Of a stretch of DNA of 6,347 nt, positions 4,228 to 6,347 are shown piece after piece; the stretch's first letter is position 1, and every line of letters starts with the position of its first letter. Both the position numbers and the translations under genes were made by a program. The stretch spans positions 1 through 6,347 of the forward strand of contig JAGGZB010000039.1 of the NCBI GenBank assembly GCA_021162225.1, given 5' to 3'. The stretch is from Candidatus Bathyarchaeota archaeon. GTDB taxonomy: Archaea > Thermoproteota > Bathyarchaeia > Bathyarchaeales > DTEX01. The notes under the pieces were generated by a model that worked only from the letters and a program-made list of their open reading frames with translations, was not told where the DNA came from and searched no databases.

Positions 4228-5133
4228 TTGTCATTTATCTTAGGAGTGAATAATTGTTGGGCTGCGAAGAGATTTATTGAGCCTGAAGAATGGGTTAAAA
4301 TAGCTGCGACCGAACTCGAAGTCAGCTGTGTTCAGTTCTCATTCGATGTGTTGGATCCCGGAGTCGACACGTTGATTCTGGATCAGATAGCATCTAGAAC
4401 GTTAGATTGTTGCTCTGATTACGGAGTTAAAATACACAGTTGCTTCACGGGGCTTGCTGCATACTCTTACAATTTTCTTCTACATCCAGACTCTGTCATG
4501 AGACAGAAGGCTACTGAATGGTACGAGAAAGCGTTGACTTTGGCTGCTAAGCTTAAAGCAGAGGCTGCCGGAGGATTTCTCGGCGCATTTTCAGTTAGAG
4601 ATTTTAGAGATGAAAAAAGGAGACAGCTTCTATTATCGAGTTTGATCGAGACTCTGAAGCACTTATCACATGTAGGAAAGAAGCATGGGCTGAAGTATCT
4701 ATTGTGGGAGCCTATGCCCATCTCAAGGGAACCTCCAGCGACGATTGAGGAGACTAAAATTCTTCTTTCACGGGCGAATAAGGAATCCGCCATACCGATC
4801 AAGCTATGCTTGGATGTTGGACATGCATGCAATCCCGATGTCGAAACCGCTATGGATCGGGATCCGTATATGTGGCTGAAGATTCTAGGGAAGGATTCTC
4901 CATGTATTCACATCCAGCAGACCGACGGGAAAGCAGATAGGCACTGGCCATTCACTAAGGAATATAATAAAGTAGGAATCATAGAGGGCGACAGGGTACT
5001 CTCAGCTTTAAGGGAAAGCGGGGCTAATCTAACATATCTGTTCCTTGAAGTGATTCATCCCTTCGAATATCCGGATGAGCAGGTGATCAAAGAGATTAAG
5101 GCGAGCGTGAATTATTGGAGGTCGTATTTGTAG
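4228..5133 (+). CDS. Xylose-isomerase-like TIM-barrel sugar (phosphate) isomerase/epimerase
   Basis: A 301-residue single-domain TIM barrel of the AP-endonuclease-2/xylose-isomerase-like superfamily, catalysing metal-dependent ketose epimerisation or aldose-ketose isomerisation in the cytoplasm. Strand 1 is FILGVNN (3-9), followed by WAAKRFIEPEEWVKI, a strand carrying VQFSFDVLDP (35-44) and IHSCFTGLAAYSYN (69-82). GGFLGAFSVRD (115-125) is characteristic of its subfamily. Likely metal ligands are Glu161 (LLWEPMP), Asp196 (LDVGH), His228 (IHIQQTDG) and Glu274 (FLEVIHPFE), with His199 nearby. The pattern recalls enzymes acting on erythrulose phosphate-type four-carbon sugars, but that is an inference from memory and the substrate is open. 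The start is TTG 4228, the only possible one ahead of strand 1. It converges with the M20 amidohydrolase, with 15 nt between this stop and the repaired M20 stop. No other sugar genes adjoin it. Confidence 0.85.
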   Translation: MSFILGVNNCWAAKRFIEPEEWVKIAATELEVSCVQFSFDVLDPGVDTLILDQIASRTLDCCSDYGVKIHSCFTGLAAYSYNFLLHPDSVMRQKATEWYEKALTLAAKLKAEAAGGFLGAFSVRDFRDEKRRQLLLSSLIETLKHLSHVGKKHGLKYLLWEPMPISREPPATIEETKILLSRANKESAIPIKLCLDVGHACNPDVETAMDRDPYMWLKILGKDSPCIHIQQTDGKADRHWPFTKEYNKVGIIEGDRVLSALRESGANLTYLFLEVIHPFEYPDEQVIKEIKASVNYWRSYL

Positions 5134-5148
5134 CCTTAAAATAGGGAG

Positions 5149-6347
5149 TTACTTGGTTTTTTCCCAGAAGTCAAGCGGAGGTTTCATGTCCGGAGGTATC
5201 GGCGATTTATACTTTCTTCCCCTAAGTCTTTCCTCATGCTCCTTCTTCGCACTCTCAGTAAGTCTTCATTAATCATCAAGTCGATGATCGTCGCAGTAGC
5301 GGTTTTGGCGGCGAAGATCAGCGACTTATGACCAAGGCCAACACCACTTTGGGCAACTGCCTGCCAAGAATGAGCCGGGGTTCCCAGAATCCATGCTGCA
5401 GTATTAAATTCTACAGTGGGAGCCTGCCAGCTGACGTCGGCGACGTCTGTGCTTCCATGACTTACTTCACCTTCACCCCACGGATCGGGAATCTCATCGT
5501 CGATCAGCTTATCGATGAGCCTCTCCCATCCAGGCCTCTTTGATCTCCTCAAAGCCTCAATCTTCATCTCTGGCGGGATCGACTTTGCTATCTCCTCTGC
5601 AAACTCTATCTCCTCATCACTGTACTTTGGAGGCCCTATCACACGCATATTCTTCACAACGGTTTCGGATAATACTCTATTCGGTATCATATTGTATAAA
5701 CCGCCGATGAACTCATACTTCACCTTAGTCCTCGTCATCTTCGCGGCTCCCTCAGCTATATCAAGAACCCACCCATAGATGAACTCGACCTGCTCTCTTT
5801 CAGGAGCTCTCACATAGTACCAACTGCGTGCGTAGTCAGGTACTATATTGGGCTGATCCCCGCCGCTGTCGATGATGTAGTGTATCCTAGCATCCTGTAT
5901 CACATGCTCTCTTAGAAAGTTGACTCCTACATCCATGAGCTCAACCGCGTCTAGAGCGCTTCTGCCCTGGTCAGGCGAGCCTCCTGCATGGGCGGCTTTC
6001 CCATAGAAATGGAACTTTACAGAATTGAGCGCGAGGCTGCTCTTCAAATTCGCGCCATTCATCGTTCCGGGATGATGCCCAATAACAGCATCTACGTCTC
6101 TAAAGTATCCATCCCTTACCATGAAGACCTTCCCGCTCAAGTTCTCCTCAGCTGGGCATCCATAAAATCTAACGGTGCCCTTAACGCCATACTTCTCCAT
6201 AGCATATCTAGCGGCTATTGCAGCGGCTGCCCCGCTTGCTCCATAAATGTTATGGCCGCATCCGTGACCCGGCTTACCGGGCTCCAAGGGTTCTTTACGT
6301 GGAACCTTCTTCTGTGACAGCCCCGGCAACGCATCATACTCGCCAAG
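5149..6347 (-). CDS. M20 amidohydrolase, AbgB-like, 5' end cut by window and frameshifted near the 3' end
   Basis: Zinc-type metallo-amidohydrolase of peptidase family M20, closest in pattern to the AbgB subunit of p-aminobenzoyl-glutamate hydrolase; in archaea it may act on other N-acyl amino acids or peptides. The frame is open to base 6347, where LGEYDALPGL is already internal, so perhaps 80-90 N-terminal residues lie outside the window. Counting visible residues: GHGCGHN (27-33), PAEE (65-68), GHHPG (90-94), dimerisation-domain KAAHAGG (117-123), the AbgB-typical STDVADVSW (299-307) and HSWQ (326-329). The uninterrupted frame ends at TGA 5186-5184, but its last 23 residues are a basic, unfamily-like tail. 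The next frame, from GAG 5256 to TAA 5151-5149, encodes 35 residues containing AKKEHEERLRGRKY and PPDMKPPLDFWEK, the usual end of AbgB proteins. One base is therefore missing around 5254-5268. The rest of the gene looks intact, so sequencing error or a recent mutation is likelier than old decay. Confidence 0.88.
5157..5162 (+). terminator. Possible T-tract terminator of the sugar isomerase gene
   Basis: TTTTTT lies 24 nt past the isomerase stop, the kind of plus-strand oligo-T at which archaeal RNA polymerase can terminate. It falls within the last codons of the repaired convergent M20 gene, so the two 3' ends would overlap. No stable hairpin precedes it. Confidence 0.35.
5254..5268 (-). other. 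Frameshift site in the M20 gene
   Basis: Reading leftward, the family frame is good through ATT AAT GAA GAC TTA, and the other frame is good from GAG (5256) onward. A TGA in that second frame at 5268-5266 bounds the shift on the upstream side. One added base after TTA CT would restore an EDLLESAKKEH continuation. There is no homopolymer or classical X-XXY-YYZ slippery heptamer here. Confidence 0.75.

Noticed and set aside
4467..4832. Minus-strand 121-codon ORF inside the sugar isomerase
   Set aside because: Antisense shadow of the conserved TIM-barrel frame, with no recognisable domain or start signal.
5262..5268. Programmed -1 ribosomal frameshifting at the M20 break
   Set aside because: There is no X-XXY-YYZ heptamer or homopolymer at the junction and such recoding is not known for M20 enzymes; a missing base is simpler.
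6327..6329. TTG at 6329 as the true start of the M20 gene
   Set aside because: The frame stays open to the window edge with LGEYDA before it, which is the family's internal GEYDALPGLSQ segment; the TTG is an internal leucine.

Overview
The window looks like chromosomal DNA from a thermophile-like archaeon, probably of the TACK group. The evidence is an archaeal Thg1-like tRNA-repair polymerase, a methyltransferase resembling the crenarchaeal lysine methyltransferase aKMT, TATA-box-like elements ahead of most transcription units, and tight gene packing with strong Shine-Dalgarno sites. I cannot fix the lineage more closely. There is no phage, transposon, CRISPR or rRNA/tRNA signal; the genes are housekeeping or metabolic.

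Layout. 1-505 (minus): aKMT-like SAM methyltransferase, cut by the left edge. 629-1960 (minus): complete glucose-6-phosphate isomerase with all catalytic residues. 2062-2925 (minus): cysteine-rich TPR/SNAP-like helical-repeat protein. 3009-3245 (plus): stand-alone Lrp/AsnC effector-binding (RAM) domain, divergent from the TPR gene across an 83-bp promoter region. 3294-4043 (minus): Thg1-like protein, convergent with the RAM gene. 4228-5133 (plus): xylose-isomerase-like TIM-barrel sugar (phosphate) isomerase/epimerase, divergent from Thg1 across a 184-bp gap. 5149-6347 (minus): M20 amidohydrolase of the AbgB type, cut by the right edge.

These do not form one pathway or operon. Most genes have their own promoter and alternate in direction. 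Carbon metabolism is represented by the hexose-phosphate isomerase and the second sugar isomerase, amide/peptide turnover by the M20 enzyme, and information processing or protein modification by Thg1 and the methyltransferase.

Three points deserve attention. (1) The M20 reading frame is broken by a missing base near 5254-5268; the family-typical C-terminus continues in the next frame to a TAA at 5149. (2) Four genes (TPR, RAM, Thg1, sugar isomerase) can only start at TTG, because an in-frame stop lies just upstream, and each has a good Shine-Dalgarno site; several also carry an out-of-frame ATG between that site and the TTG. (3) The glucose-6-phosphate isomerase promoter appears to start transcription at the ATG of a 25-codon ORF that overlaps the enzyme start out of frame.
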